Positions 36,301-44,591 of a DNA stretch of 64,000 nucleotides are shown piece by piece. Each line of letters starts with the position of its first letter. Within the stretch, counting starts at the first letter, position 1. Below the pieces are notes generated by a model. The model made no database searches. It saw only the letters and a program-made list of their open reading frames with translations, and was not told where the DNA came from. Both the position numbers and the translations under genes were made by a program. The stretch is from positions 620,001-684,000 of the forward strand of contig JADJJL010000001.1 in NCBI GenBank assembly GCA_016710265.1, written 5' to 3'. The stretch comes from Saprospiraceae bacterium (GTDB taxonomy: Bacteria; Bacteroidota; Bacteroidia; Chitinophagales; Saprospiraceae).

Positions 36301-36866
36301 ATCACAATATCCATTCCTCGACTGAGCTTTACCGAATGTGCTACTGTATTTACATTTAATTTGGCATCTTGGTAAAATGCACAATCATAAACAAGAGCAG
36401 AGTCTGCAGCAGTGGTCGCATCACCAAATTCCAGAATATGATCACCTGGCGCATTAAAATTCATATTTCTGAAAGAGAGGCTGCTCATATAAAAGTTGGA
36501 ACCTAAGATTCCAAAAAATGGAACTCCGCCCAATACTCTAAAATTGAGATTTATGATCACAGATCCTGGCCCACCTGGCTGAGTTTCTCCAAATATCCTT
36601 GTCTTCGTAGCTACAACCGTAGGGAATGGTCCATTTGGATTAATGGTATGAGGACCTGCTCCTGGAATGTTAAAAATTATATCACTGTCTAGCCCATCCG
36701 CATTAGCTGCCAAGATGGCCTCCCTAAGACTGCAATGTACTCCATCACAGACCCCATCATCCACATCGTTGGCTGAATTAACCGTATATATTTGTTGAGA
36801 AAAAGTGCTTGTAAGGAGAGTAAAAAACACTATAAAAGACCCAAAACGAAATTTTTCCATAATCAA
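33324..36866 (-). CDS. Giant secreted CSLREA-domain protein with type B T9SS sorting domain
   Basis: A cell-surface or secreted protein of 1180 residues. The signal peptide ends at about residue 24. The CSLREA motif follows (VCDGVHCSLREAILAANADG, 39-58), then a right-handed beta-helix-like region to about 420. From about 500 to 920 are eight repeats of 50-60 residues, each with ICxxDxIxIGxxxF and ending GCDSxIxVNV, then a domain with SPSAVLSLTLPNDTT. The last 95 residues (IPNVFSPNDDSVNDFFEV to HGDVTIIR) are a gliding-motility-type (CHU_C, type B) sorting domain for type IX export. Binding or adhesion is likely; no catalytic motif is seen. It appears monocistronic. Confidence 0.9.
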   Translation of the reverse strand: MIMEKFRFGSFIVFFTLLTSTFSQQIYTVNSANDVDDGVCDGVHCSLREAILAANADGLDSDIIFNIPGAGPHTINPNGPFPTVVATKTRIFGETQPGGPGSVIINLNFRVLGGVPFFGILGSNFYMSSLSFRNMNFNAPGDHILEFGDATTAADSALVYDCAFYQDAKLNVNTVAHSVKLSRGMDIVIRKCIFGSDFTKSSIFITAGIVAIGPNLGLGNSTIDSCTFVTNFSAIEVRSSQCTISQNLFGALDTSRSNNFLGPSYAIRLYDNGIYRVSDNFFFGQNIVGIQSNDLSRTCEISRNRFYNGTLDIELNGNSGSDYFVRNNYARDGGDFINVNTVGAYSMFLENNAVSRYTNVYVNLLDPGISQAKHINNHMTCLSGSAVVLNTANAPKPATPVVTSVNRNRVTGIGNANDSISIYANPSLMCPGSTCHAGFELGRTRADALGNWVLNVNYPNRHTISAYQYPSNPAARPNIYSEFSSCYTCVAPIRTVFTPTLCVGETVTFRNRTYSTTNPQDSFGVNGDGVSICDSIFIVDVQTAGGARNEVFVNVCYQDTVSIGPIRIFDGKLIDSVTLQTQNGCDSIIVAIGTVRGLSNFSPTICNTDRITIGTEVFDKDRTSGIAILTGASASGCDSVIFVQLTVKNFAERNLDTAICLGQSITLNGEVFDANRTTGVQTLAGGSVNGCDSVINVNVHIADPSFDFNLSICPSDSVLIGGANGRYFGVRNPTGQFRFPNGSYLGCDSIVNVTLTIKPEGMGTFRADLCRTDTLMLGGQRFSSGRTMGTLRFANSSSNGCDSLVNVIITILPDAIGTLDTFACMGTTITIGGNVFSESRPSGDINLFDGSHRGCDSFLTVNVRFLPLPSSTFSPVICTKDSIRIGNQVFSVLRPSGNVVIPRSAAQGCDSIIQVNLSFAPPIVPTFTVEPILCETPNTGVIQINDIGIGAGPYMISIDGGPATTYSPQMRVTGLGQGNHSLRIINPIACDTVLNFTVSPSAVLSLTLPNDTTIQLGASVNVQTNLNFIPTTITWTPPTDLSCLDCVNPRATPGQTTTYNLLLTDANGCDIEDQFTIFVIIPEADVYIPNVFSPNDDSVNDFFEVTFRFPDKSHVLLMRIFDRWGSMVFEQRGNGIGDQIKWDGTFKGRDLQPGVYTYAFQFETEGNEPQWRHGDVTIIR

Positions 36867-36995
36867 TGCTATTCTTAAATTATTACAAGCGCAAAGAGAC
36901 TACTAAAAAGCGGACCAAATATCAGGGTATTACCTGATTTTTATAAAAAAAAGCGCTAAAAATCTTGAATTGATCGCTTATAATGTTAATATTTT

Positions 36996-37874
36996 TTAAA
37001 TCAAGTGTCTCTCAGCGTGGTAACTGGATCTTACCAAAGGGCCACTTTCCACATAAAGAAATCCTTTGGCCATTCCCATTTCTTTGTATTCTGCAAAAGT
37101 ATCGGGATGAATAAATTCTTTCACCTCTAAATGCATTTTGGTAGGTTGGAGGTATTGACCCAAAGTCAGAATTTCACAACCATGGCTGACCAAATCGTCC
37201 ATGGATTTAGCCAATTGTTCTCTGGTTTCTCCCAATCCCAACATAATCCCGGTTTTGGTTCGTTTGCCATATTCTTTGGTCCTTTTAATTTGTTCCAAAC
37301 TTCTGGCATATTTTGCTTGAGGTCTGACAATTCGATATAAACTTTCTACGGTCTCCATATTGTGAGATACGACTTCTTGTCCAGCGCTGATCATTCTCTC
37401 CAATGCCTCCCAGTTCGATTTAACATCCGGAATCAAACTCTCTATTGTGGTCTTTGGGCTTAAATTCTTAATAGCCACAATGGTTTGATGCCAAATTTCA
37501 GCTCCTCGATCCTGCAATTCATCCCTGTTAACCGATGTAATTACAGCATGCTTGACCTCCATTAAACGAATCGCTTCTGCTACCCTCATAGGTTCGTCCG
37601 TGTCGTATTCTGGTGGACGACCTGTTTTAACTGCACAAAAACTACAAGATCGGGTACAGACATCTCCCAGTATCATAAATGTGGCGGTGCCAGCACCCCA
37701 GCATTCCCCCATATTCGGACAATTGCCACTTTGACAAATCGTATGTAACTTGTATTCATCAACAAGGCGTCTCACTTTTCGATATTCTTCCCCATAGGGT
37801 AATTTTACCCGAAGCCAGTCTGGCTTTCTGGAAGGGCTAGGAGAAGTGGAGGAAACCAATGGAAGATCAATCAT
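36996..37874 (-). CDS. lipA: Lipoyl synthase
   Basis: A radical-SAM enzyme that inserts two sulfurs into protein-bound octanoyl groups, making the lipoyl arm used by GcvH (also in this window) and 2-oxoacid dehydrogenases. Two iron-sulfur sites are complete: auxiliary cluster CQSGNCPNMGEC (C47, C52, C58) and the SAM cluster CTRSCSFC (C73, C77, C80). The C-terminal RSSYHAERH supplies the usual terminal serine region. At 292 residues it is typical. Confidence 0.97.
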   Translation of the reverse strand: MIDLPLVSSTSPSPSRKPDWLRVKLPYGEEYRKVRRLVDEYKLHTICQSGNCPNMGECWGAGTATFMILGDVCTRSCSFCAVKTGRPPEYDTDEPMRVAEAIRLMEVKHAVITSVNRDELQDRGAEIWHQTIVAIKNLSPKTTIESLIPDVKSNWEALERMISAGQEVVSHNMETVESLYRIVRPQAKYARSLEQIKRTKEYGKRTKTGIMLGLGETREQLAKSMDDLVSHGCEILTLGQYLQPTKMHLEVKEFIHPDTFAEYKEMGMAKGFLYVESGPLVRSSYHAERHLI

Positions 37875-37937
37875 TTGATAAAATTAAGAGAGATTGGCTG
37901 ATTTACCCTCATCAAACAAGAATTTTTAAATCGGGTT

Positions 37938-38732
37938 CTAATTTTCCTTGTCAAATCCTTTACTTCTTGTGGTTCTCGTACCAAATTGAAGATTAACATA
38001 AAAATTGGGGTAGAGGAATAAATTCCTTCGGTTGACCATAATCGGGACTCTTTTTGGGTAAAGATCCAGACTGATACCTGCATTAATGGCTCTAACTTGT
38101 TTTTCAAATGCTCCTTGATCTACGGTGACCCCGGCTCGAAACCAGGCCCCTGGAATGAAACTTAATTCTGTAATTCCCTTTCTGAAAGCGGAGGCTCCCA
38201 ATATCTTATTTTGATCCAAAAACAGATCTTCATTTTCTTCAGAATACTTAATATTGTCCAGGGTTAAATTGCCATCATGGTTTTTAAGTACCTTGAGGTA
38301 GTATGGTTTTAATAAACCCAACAATAATCCACCTTCTATTCGAACGCCGATGGCGGCGCCTTTCTTGGTGGCTTTTTCGGAAAAATATCGAACCATTCCA
38401 CGACCTGCTCTGATGTTCCACAGTGATTTTTGTTTTCCATAGGTATAGCTGCTAAATAGCCCATTTCCCTGTAGATTACTCCTTTGTATGGACTGCTCTC
38501 TAGGATTTTCCAACAAGCCAAAATCAAAGTGGAGATAATTGGTGCGGTAATAGGTTCTGATTTTCCCCAAATTGTAACCTACATAAAATCCGTTGGAATG
38601 GATGGCCAGATCAAAAAAACGTTCTTGTTTATAAATAATACCTTTGCGAACAGTATAGGGGGTTTGGCCTTGACCGAGTAAATCCGGCAAAACCAAATAT
38701 CCAAAAATCAGTATGATCAAGAAATTTTTCAT
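37938..38732 (-). CDS. Secreted protein, probably an outer-membrane beta-barrel, function unknown
   Basis: A 264-residue protein with a signal peptide (residues 1-20, ending LLGQ). The rest is rich in alternating strands and aromatic residues (GFYVGYNLGKIRTYYRTNYLHFDFG, LFLYPNFYVNLQFG), as in outer-membrane barrels. No domain is recognised. It precedes lipA on the same strand with 63 bases between them, so co-transcription is possible but unproven. Confidence 0.65.
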   Translation of the reverse strand: MKNFLIILIFGYLVLPDLLGQGQTPYTVRKGIIYKQERFFDLAIHSNGFYVGYNLGKIRTYYRTNYLHFDFGLLENPREQSIQRSNLQGNGLFSSYTYGKQKSLWNIRAGRGMVRYFSEKATKKGAAIGVRIEGGLLLGLLKPYYLKVLKNHDGNLTLDNIKYSEENEDLFLDQNKILGASAFRKGITELSFIPGAWFRAGVTVDQGAFEKQVRAINAGISLDLYPKRVPIMVNRRNLFLYPNFYVNLQFGTRTTRSKGFDKEN

Positions 38733-38790
38733 TCGACGCTTAAATATAAGTCATCTATTTGAATTTGGTTCAAAATTTTAAAATTAACCA

Positions 38791-40116
38791 TTGAAAGAAG
38801 TATTGATCATTTCTGAATCCAAATCACCGAGATTGCGCTATGTCTGTGATTTTTTGGCTGAAAGATATTCCAATTTAAGCTTATCTATCCACCTTGGCCC
38901 CAACCCACAGACCAACTTACCCAAAATATATTACACAAAATCCCAAGGGCATTCAACTGATATATTATGGATTCCTTTTTCCTCTGGAATTTTAGAGGGT
39001 TCTGATTTAACGCCAAAGGAATTCGAGTTTCAAGAACAAATGCCCATACTTTTTAAAGATCCCTCAAGTACAGGTTTTGACCTCTTTTATGCCATTTTCT
39101 GGATATTAAGTAGAGCCGAAGAATACCATTCCTCAGATAGAGATATCCACGGACGTTGGAAAGCTTCTTCTTCTCTCTTATATAAACACCGGCTTTTGCA
39201 ACTGCCAGTTATCGATCTTTGGGTAGATTGGTTTGAGTCAAAACTGTTCGACCAATTTGGAATAGTACTTCTTAAAAAAGAAAAAGATATTTCAATGACT
39301 CTTGGGGTAGACATCGATTTTATGTGGAAGTATCTACATAAGCCTCTGTTGTATCAAATAGCTGGTTTTGCAAAAGATAGCTTATTGTTGAATTGGAAAA
39401 ATGTCCACGAAAGATGGCAGGTTTTATCTGGCCAAATAAAAGATCCTTATGATAGCTTTGATAAATTTTATTTGTTTAAAAAACACTTTCCTAATATCAT
39501 TTTTTTTATTTTGTCAGGTGGTTATTCTAGACACGATAAAAATCATTCCTTAAAATTAAAAAAGGTGCGTGTTCTGGTTCAAAAATTAGCAACTACTTTT
39601 GATATCGGCTTGCACCCGTCATATTCTTCTTTTTCTGACAAAAAGCAACTTTCCAAAGAAAAAGATAATTTAGAAAATGTCCTCGTGAATAAAATTAATC
39701 ACAGTCGTTTTCATTTTCTTCGGATGAAACTTCCTCAAAGCTATAGAAATCTGGAAGAGCTCTACATCACAAATGATTATACCATGGGCTATGCAGAAAA
39801 AACTGGCTTTAGAGCTGGAAGCACTCATTCATTTTTTTGGTATGATTTGGAAAATGAAAGGAAAACAAAATTGCGAGTTCACCCATTCATTGCGATGGAT
39901 CGCACTTACAAAGATTATTTAAAATATTCTCCGCTGGAAGCATTGAATGATTTACAAAACTTGTGGAACATCTGTCAAAAGTATGGAGGTGAATTTCATT
40001 TGATCTGGCATAACAGCAGCTTTGCTGAAGCCGAAGAATGGAAAGAATATGATTATTTTTTGGAAAATTTTATAGCTTCCATTCATAAAATTGAAAATAA
40101 AGATTCGGCGGAATAA
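38791..40116 (+). CDS. Polysaccharide-deacetylase-like protein with DUF7033-type N-terminus
   Basis: A cytosolic-looking 441-residue protein. Matches I recall for DUF7033/polysaccharide-deacetylase proteins of Bacteroidota are GFDLFYAIFWILSRAEEYH, HGRWKASSSLLYKH, the metal-site-like LGVDIDFMWKY, FFILSGGYSRHDKNHS, DIGLHPSYSS, a LKLPQSYRNLEE region, DYTMGYAEKTGFRAG and IWHNSS. These cover an NodB-like fold with its aspartate and histidines. The start is TTG, because no ATG lies near the N-terminal motif. The substrate is probably a cell-surface glycan (inference). Confidence 0.82.
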   Translation: MKEVLIISESKSPRLRYVCDFLAERYSNLSLSIHLGPNPQTNLPKIYYTKSQGHSTDILWIPFSSGILEGSDLTPKEFEFQEQMPILFKDPSSTGFDLFYAIFWILSRAEEYHSSDRDIHGRWKASSSLLYKHRLLQLPVIDLWVDWFESKLFDQFGIVLLKKEKDISMTLGVDIDFMWKYLHKPLLYQIAGFAKDSLLLNWKNVHERWQVLSGQIKDPYDSFDKFYLFKKHFPNIIFFILSGGYSRHDKNHSLKLKKVRVLVQKLATTFDIGLHPSYSSFSDKKQLSKEKDNLENVLVNKINHSRFHFLRMKLPQSYRNLEELYITNDYTMGYAEKTGFRAGSTHSFFWYDLENERKTKLRVHPFIAMDRTYKDYLKYSPLEALNDLQNLWNICQKYGGEFHLIWHNSSFAEAEEWKEYDYFLENFIASIHKIENKDSAE

Positions 40117-40124
40117 AAAGATTT

Positions 40125-41168
40125 TTAATCTTGATTTGCAAGTTGACCACAAGCTGCATCAATGTCCTTGCCTCTACTTTTACGAACAGTGATCATAACT
40201 CCATGTCTTCGAACCATGCGCGCAAAATGATCCAGTCTTTCATCGGTTGATTTTACATAATCGACACCGATCACAGGATTGTATTCTATGATGTTGACCA
40301 TCACTGGAAAATGACTACACAATTTTACCAAATTTTTTGCATCTTGATCAGAATCATTGTAATGTTCAAATGCTATGTATTCGTAACTGATTTTACTACC
40401 AGTCACTCGGTGATAATATCGTAAAGCCTCCATCAAAGCAGATAGATTATTGTGCATATTGATGGGCATCATTTCATTGCGTTTTTCATCATTGGCTGCG
40501 TGCAATGAAAGCGCCAGATTTACTGATAAATCTTCATCGGCCAATTTTTTAATCATCTTGGCTATACCAGCCGTGGATATGGTAATTCTTCTAGATGACA
40601 ATTCCTGTTCCTTGCACAATTTTCTAATGGCACCTACCACATTTTTATAGTTTAACAAAGGCTCTCCCATCCCCATAAATACGATGTTAGAAAGACCTTG
40701 ACCATATTGTTCTTTACAAATGGCATTCACTTGAATGTACTGATCAAAAATTTCTGAGACTGTCAATTGTCTTAGCAAGCCCATTTTTCCGGTTGCACAA
40801 AAACTACAGGTCAAGCTGCAACCTGCTTGTGAAGAAACACATACCGTATATCGTTTGTCTTCCAATACAGGAATTAACACGGATTCGATTTTTAAATTAT
40901 CGTGTAATAAAAATCTAATCTTTAAAGTACCATCCTGGCTGGTTTGAATTTTATCAATTTTTATTCCGAAAATTTCAAATTGGTCTTTTAGAAATTGGCG
41001 TTGCGATTTGCTTAAATTGGTCATCAAATCAAAATCTCTCACCGCTTTTACCCACAACCAATCGTGAATTTGTGCAAGTCTATATTTTTCAAAGCCATTT
41101 TCCAACAACAGCAATGCCAACTTGTCGGAATCGTAATCAAGAATATTGGCTTTGAATTTTTTCTCCAT
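40125..41168 (-). CDS. rlmN: 23S rRNA (adenine-2503-C2)/tRNA methyltransferase RlmN
   Basis: A radical-SAM enzyme that methylates A2503 of 23S rRNA and position 37 of some tRNAs, tuning translation accuracy. The [4Fe-4S] motif is CSLTCSFC (C117, C121, C124), the dual-cysteine mechanism residue is near the C-terminus in AACGQL (C340), and FMGMGEPLLNY, ISTAGI and LSLHAAND are standard. At 347 residues the length is typical. It converges with the deacetylase-like gene with 8 bases between stops. Confidence 0.96.
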   Translation of the reverse strand: MEKKFKANILDYDSDKLALLLLENGFEKYRLAQIHDWLWVKAVRDFDLMTNLSKSQRQFLKDQFEIFGIKIDKIQTSQDGTLKIRFLLHDNLKIESVLIPVLEDKRYTVCVSSQAGCSLTCSFCATGKMGLLRQLTVSEIFDQYIQVNAICKEQYGQGLSNIVFMGMGEPLLNYKNVVGAIRKLCKEQELSSRRITISTAGIAKMIKKLADEDLSVNLALSLHAANDEKRNEMMPINMHNNLSALMEALRYYHRVTGSKISYEYIAFEHYNDSDQDAKNLVKLCSHFPVMVNIIEYNPVIGVDYVKSTDERLDHFARMVRRHGVMITVRKSRGKDIDAACGQLANQD

Positions 41169-41316
41169 TATATGATCTATATAGGCTTATTAATGAGATT
41201 TGAGCTTTTAAGTTCAAAGGAGTACAGAACACAAGCAATACATTACCATTAGACGCTATCTCTCATTCCATCTAAAACATACTTTTTGAAGATTAGAACT
41301 GACTTTAAATAGCCAA

Positions 41317-41556
41317 TTATATCCTCACTAAAATACTTGCCTCATTCCTCAGAATTTCAGCAAAACCATTCTTGATAGAAAATTGGTGTTTAACACCTTT
41401 AATATCCGTTAAGTGGATTTTGCCCTTTGCCAAAGCAGAAATCAGTGGTGCGTGTCTGTCTAAAATCTCAAATTTTCCATCCAGACCAGGCAAAACTATC
41501 GCTTTTGCCTCTCCTTCATAAATTTGAGCTTCAGGGGTTAGTATGGTCACAAGCAT
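41317..41556 (-). CDS. atpC: ATP synthase epsilon subunit (short form)
   Basis: The central-stalk subunit of F-type ATP synthase that can inhibit hydrolysis. The 79 residues contain the beta-sandwich domain only (VTILTPEAQIYEGEAKAIVLPGLDGKFEILDRHAPLISALAKG); the C-terminal helical hairpin of E. coli epsilon is absent, as is common in Bacteroidota. It lies 3 bases after atpD. The remaining ATP synthase genes are not in the window; this atpDC separation is known in the phylum. Confidence 0.95.
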   Translation of the reverse strand: MLVTILTPEAQIYEGEAKAIVLPGLDGKFEILDRHAPLISALAKGKIHLTDIKGVKHQFSIKNGFAEILRNEASILVRI

Positions 41557-41559
41557 ATC

Positions 41560-43074
41560 TTAATTATTGGCTTCTGATAACAATTTCTTACCCTTTTCAA
41601 TGGCTTCATCAATAGAACCCACAAGGTTAAAGGCTGCTTCCGGATATTCATCGACTTCACCATCCATGATCATATTAAATCCACGAATGGTTTCATCGAT
41701 TGGCACAAAAACTCCTTTAATACCTGTAAATTGCTCAGCAACGTGGAATGGCTGTGAAAGAAATCTTTGAACCCTTCTTGCTCTGTGAACTACCAATTTA
41801 TCTTCTTCGGAAAGTTCTTCCATTCCTAAAATGGCGATGATGTCCAAAAGCTCATTGTATCTCTGAAGAATATTTTTAACGCGTTGAGCGGTATTGTAAT
41901 GCAATTCACCAATAACGAGTGGATCCAAAATTCTGGAGGTAGAATCCAATGGATCTACCGCAGGATAAATACCCAAAGCTGCAATCTTACGACTCAATAC
42001 CGTAGTGGCATCCAAATGCGCAAAGGTTGTCGCCGGTGCCGGATCCGTCAAGTCATCAGCTGGAACATAAACCGCTTGAACAGAAGTGATAGAACCTCTT
42101 TTAGTCGAGGTAATACGTTCTTGCATCACACCCATTTCTGTAGCTAAGGTTGGTTGGTATCCTACCGCTGAAGGCATACGTCCAAGTAGTGCTGAAACTT
42201 CAGAACCCGCTTGTGTAAAACGGAATATATTGTCAATAAAGAAAAGTATATCCTTCCCTCCTGCTGGATCATTCATATCACCATCGCGGAAGTATTCAGC
42301 TACCGTCAGTCCAGACAAAGCCACCCTTGCACGAGCTCCTGGCGGTTCGTTCATCTGTCCAAATATAAAGGTTGCCTTAGAGTCTTGTAATTCAGACTTG
42401 TCTACCGCAGATAAATCCCATCCACCTTCTTCCATGGAGTGCTTAAATTTATCTCCGTATTTAATAATATCTGCTTCAATCATCTCTCTAAGCAAATCGT
42501 TTCCTTCACGGGTACGCTCGCCAACTCCGGCAAATACAGACAATCCACCATATCCTTTGGCAATATTGTTTATCAATTCTTGAATTAAAACGGTTTTTCC
42601 AACTCCGGCTCCACCAAACAATCCAATTTTACCTCCTTTGGAATATGGCTCAATCAAATCGATCACTTTAATCCCTGTAAACAATACTTCATTTTCAGTA
42701 GAAAGATCTTCGTAAGTAGGGGGTTTTTGGTGAATGGAATAAGTATGTGCTCTAGAAACTTCTCCCAAACCATCTATGGCATTACCAACTACATTAAACA
42801 AACGACCCTTGATGTCATTTCCAACGGGCATCGCAATGGTCATTTCCAAATCCACAGCTTCTGCGCCTCTGGTCAATCCATCGGTAGAATCCATGGCCAC
42901 TGTACGAACACTGTCCTCTCCCAAGTGCTGCTGAACCTCTAAAATTAGATCTTCTTTTCCTTCTCTCTTGATACCCAGAGCATTATAAATTTCTGGGAGA
43001 TGGGATTCCTCTCCTGAGAAAGAAACGTCCACCACAGGACCAATGATTTGACTAACGCGACCTATATTTGCCAT
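41560..43074 (-). CDS. atpD: ATP synthase beta subunit
   Basis: The catalytic subunit of F1. Visible are the P-loop GLFGGAGVGKTVLIQEL, the GERTREGNDL loop with its catalytic Glu, FFIDNIFRFTQAGSEVSALLGRMPSAVGYQPTLATEMG, and a C-terminal helix with SDEL-type HVAEQFTG. The 504 residues are usual for Bacteroidota (about 40 longer than E. coli). It is first in the atpD-atpC pair and is preceded by an excellent promoter match. Confidence 0.98.
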   Translation of the reverse strand: MANIGRVSQIIGPVVDVSFSGEESHLPEIYNALGIKREGKEDLILEVQQHLGEDSVRTVAMDSTDGLTRGAEAVDLEMTIAMPVGNDIKGRLFNVVGNAIDGLGEVSRAHTYSIHQKPPTYEDLSTENEVLFTGIKVIDLIEPYSKGGKIGLFGGAGVGKTVLIQELINNIAKGYGGLSVFAGVGERTREGNDLLREMIEADIIKYGDKFKHSMEEGGWDLSAVDKSELQDSKATFIFGQMNEPPGARARVALSGLTVAEYFRDGDMNDPAGGKDILFFIDNIFRFTQAGSEVSALLGRMPSAVGYQPTLATEMGVMQERITSTKRGSITSVQAVYVPADDLTDPAPATTFAHLDATTVLSRKIAALGIYPAVDPLDSTSRILDPLVIGELHYNTAQRVKNILQRYNELLDIIAILGMEELSEEDKLVVHRARRVQRFLSQPFHVAEQFTGIKGVFVPIDETIRGFNMIMDGEVDEYPEAAFNLVGSIDEAIEKGKKLLSEANN

Positions 43075-43111
43075 GATGTTTATATTAAATGATAGATTTT
43101 AAATTCCGCCG

Positions 43112-43143
43112 CAAAAGTATAGACTTAATGCTGATCAGCCAAA
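43112..43143 (-). promoter_or_regulatory. Strong Bacteroidota promoter match for atpDC
   Basis: On the minus strand TTTG (43143-43140) is followed after 20 bases by TACTTTTG (43119-43112), an exact fit to the TTTG-N19-21-TAnnTTTG consensus. The atpD ATG at 43074 lies 37 bases downstream. It is the best promoter match I saw in the window. Confidence 0.8.
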
Positions 43144-43195
43144 TATTATGTAGCTCCTTTCATTCATTGTTTTGTTAATTTAGATAAAAGCTAAA

Positions 43196-44515
43196 GTGAA
43201 TTTAATTAACAAGGATGCCGATCTTAAAGAAAACCTGCTCCATGGCAATTTAAAATCGGAAAAATTGGCCGAAAAATTGAAGAATTTATGGGTCATCGAT
43301 CAGGCGGCATGGTGGCCTAATTTAAGCCCATTGGCATATGAGGGAATTCCTAAAGCAAATATTTCAATCCCATTGGAGGATTTATTTGAAAAATTTATTC
43401 AAGCAGGTCACCTTGAAATTGTCTACGAATACCTAGTCATTCTGCAGCGAAAAAATTTGGTTTTACCTCCCAATCTGTTAGCCTTGTTTGCACCTGAAAT
43501 CATTCAAAATACTAAAATTGTGCAAAGCCTTATTTCGGTTCTTGGGATTTCCGGAGAATATCTTTGTCGTCAAAATAAGAATTGGACCTGGCTTCTTGCT
43601 TCCGACTGGAAAGATTTTGAAACATTGCCTGAATTTTCGCAGAAATTATTTGCATTTGAAAACATAGCAAAAGCAAATCCACAAAATGCATATGAACTTT
43701 TAATAACGAATATCCATAAATTCGAACCCAAACAAATATTCAATTTTTTACAAAAATTATTGCCATACGCACAGCATATTGACTTTCAAATTGAGCCATT
43801 CATTCTTTTGGCCAGTAGTAAAGATATCAAATTACTCTATGGATTTCAGCTATGTGATAAAAATGGAAAAATATATCAAAATTTCAAGTCTGCTTTTGAT
43901 GAATACAACACAAAATTAGACCCTTCTTTACTTCATATGCCTTCATTAAAAAAGAATGGAAAAGCAATTTCTGCAGAATCCTTTATTTCCATCATTCCTC
44001 TTGAATGGATTTATCAATCTGAAAATCAAGAGAAAATTCTTGAAACCATTTACAAACATGATTTAATCAATGCCCTCATTGAAAATGTGGGGTATTATCA
44101 TTCCGAAATATTGGCTGGCATTATCACCGATTGGCTGATTCGAAACAGACAATTTACTGAAAAGTACAAAGTTGAAACATTGTCTGAATATTGCAATCAC
44201 TCTACTTTTAATTCTTGTATGATACGATTGCTTCAATCGGGTTCAGGAGATGTTGATCTGGAGGCATTTTTTCGTTTTATTAACCAACCGATTCATTTTT
44301 GGGATGATCAACTTTTATCTGAGATCTTAAAACTTGCAGGTCAAGCTCCTTATGAAAATCATTACAATCTTGAAGTGTTTTTTAACATGATCCCCTTTAG
44401 AATTAAACCACCCACCGATCACCACATCGAGCTTCCGGTAGAAATTAAAAAAAGGACATTTGGGATCTTGTCCTACGACAAGATTTTAAATTTCAGAAAA
44501 TTGATGCGTAGTTAG
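43196..44515 (+). CDS. DUF5691-family protein
   Basis: A 439-residue, soluble, mainly helical protein of unknown function. The DUF5691 features I recognise are the AFLxxLLPYAQ-like HEAT-style helices and GISGEYLCRQNKNWTWL, equivalent to the GERGRWLxxxNPDW motif that marks the family. These proteins often occur near SWIM-zinc-finger and MoxR-type ATPase genes in other genomes; no such neighbour exists here. The start is a GTG. It is divergent from atpD. Confidence 0.7.
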   Translation: MNLINKDADLKENLLHGNLKSEKLAEKLKNLWVIDQAAWWPNLSPLAYEGIPKANISIPLEDLFEKFIQAGHLEIVYEYLVILQRKNLVLPPNLLALFAPEIIQNTKIVQSLISVLGISGEYLCRQNKNWTWLLASDWKDFETLPEFSQKLFAFENIAKANPQNAYELLITNIHKFEPKQIFNFLQKLLPYAQHIDFQIEPFILLASSKDIKLLYGFQLCDKNGKIYQNFKSAFDEYNTKLDPSLLHMPSLKKNGKAISAESFISIIPLEWIYQSENQEKILETIYKHDLINALIENVGYYHSEILAGIITDWLIRNRQFTEKYKVETLSEYCNHSTFNSCMIRLLQSGSGDVDLEAFFRFINQPIHFWDDQLLSEILKLAGQAPYENHYNLEVFFNMIPFRIKPPTDHHIELPVEIKKRTFGILSYDKILNFRKLMRS

Positions 44516-44591
44516 ATTAATTTTATAAAAGATTTTTCACTTTATTACGTTAGCTTCTTAATTTCCAACAAAACAATATCAAAATCCTTTT

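Noticed and set aside
42086..42583. 165-codon reading frame antisense to atpD
   Set aside because: atpD is certain, and antisense frames of such length are common over highly conserved genes.
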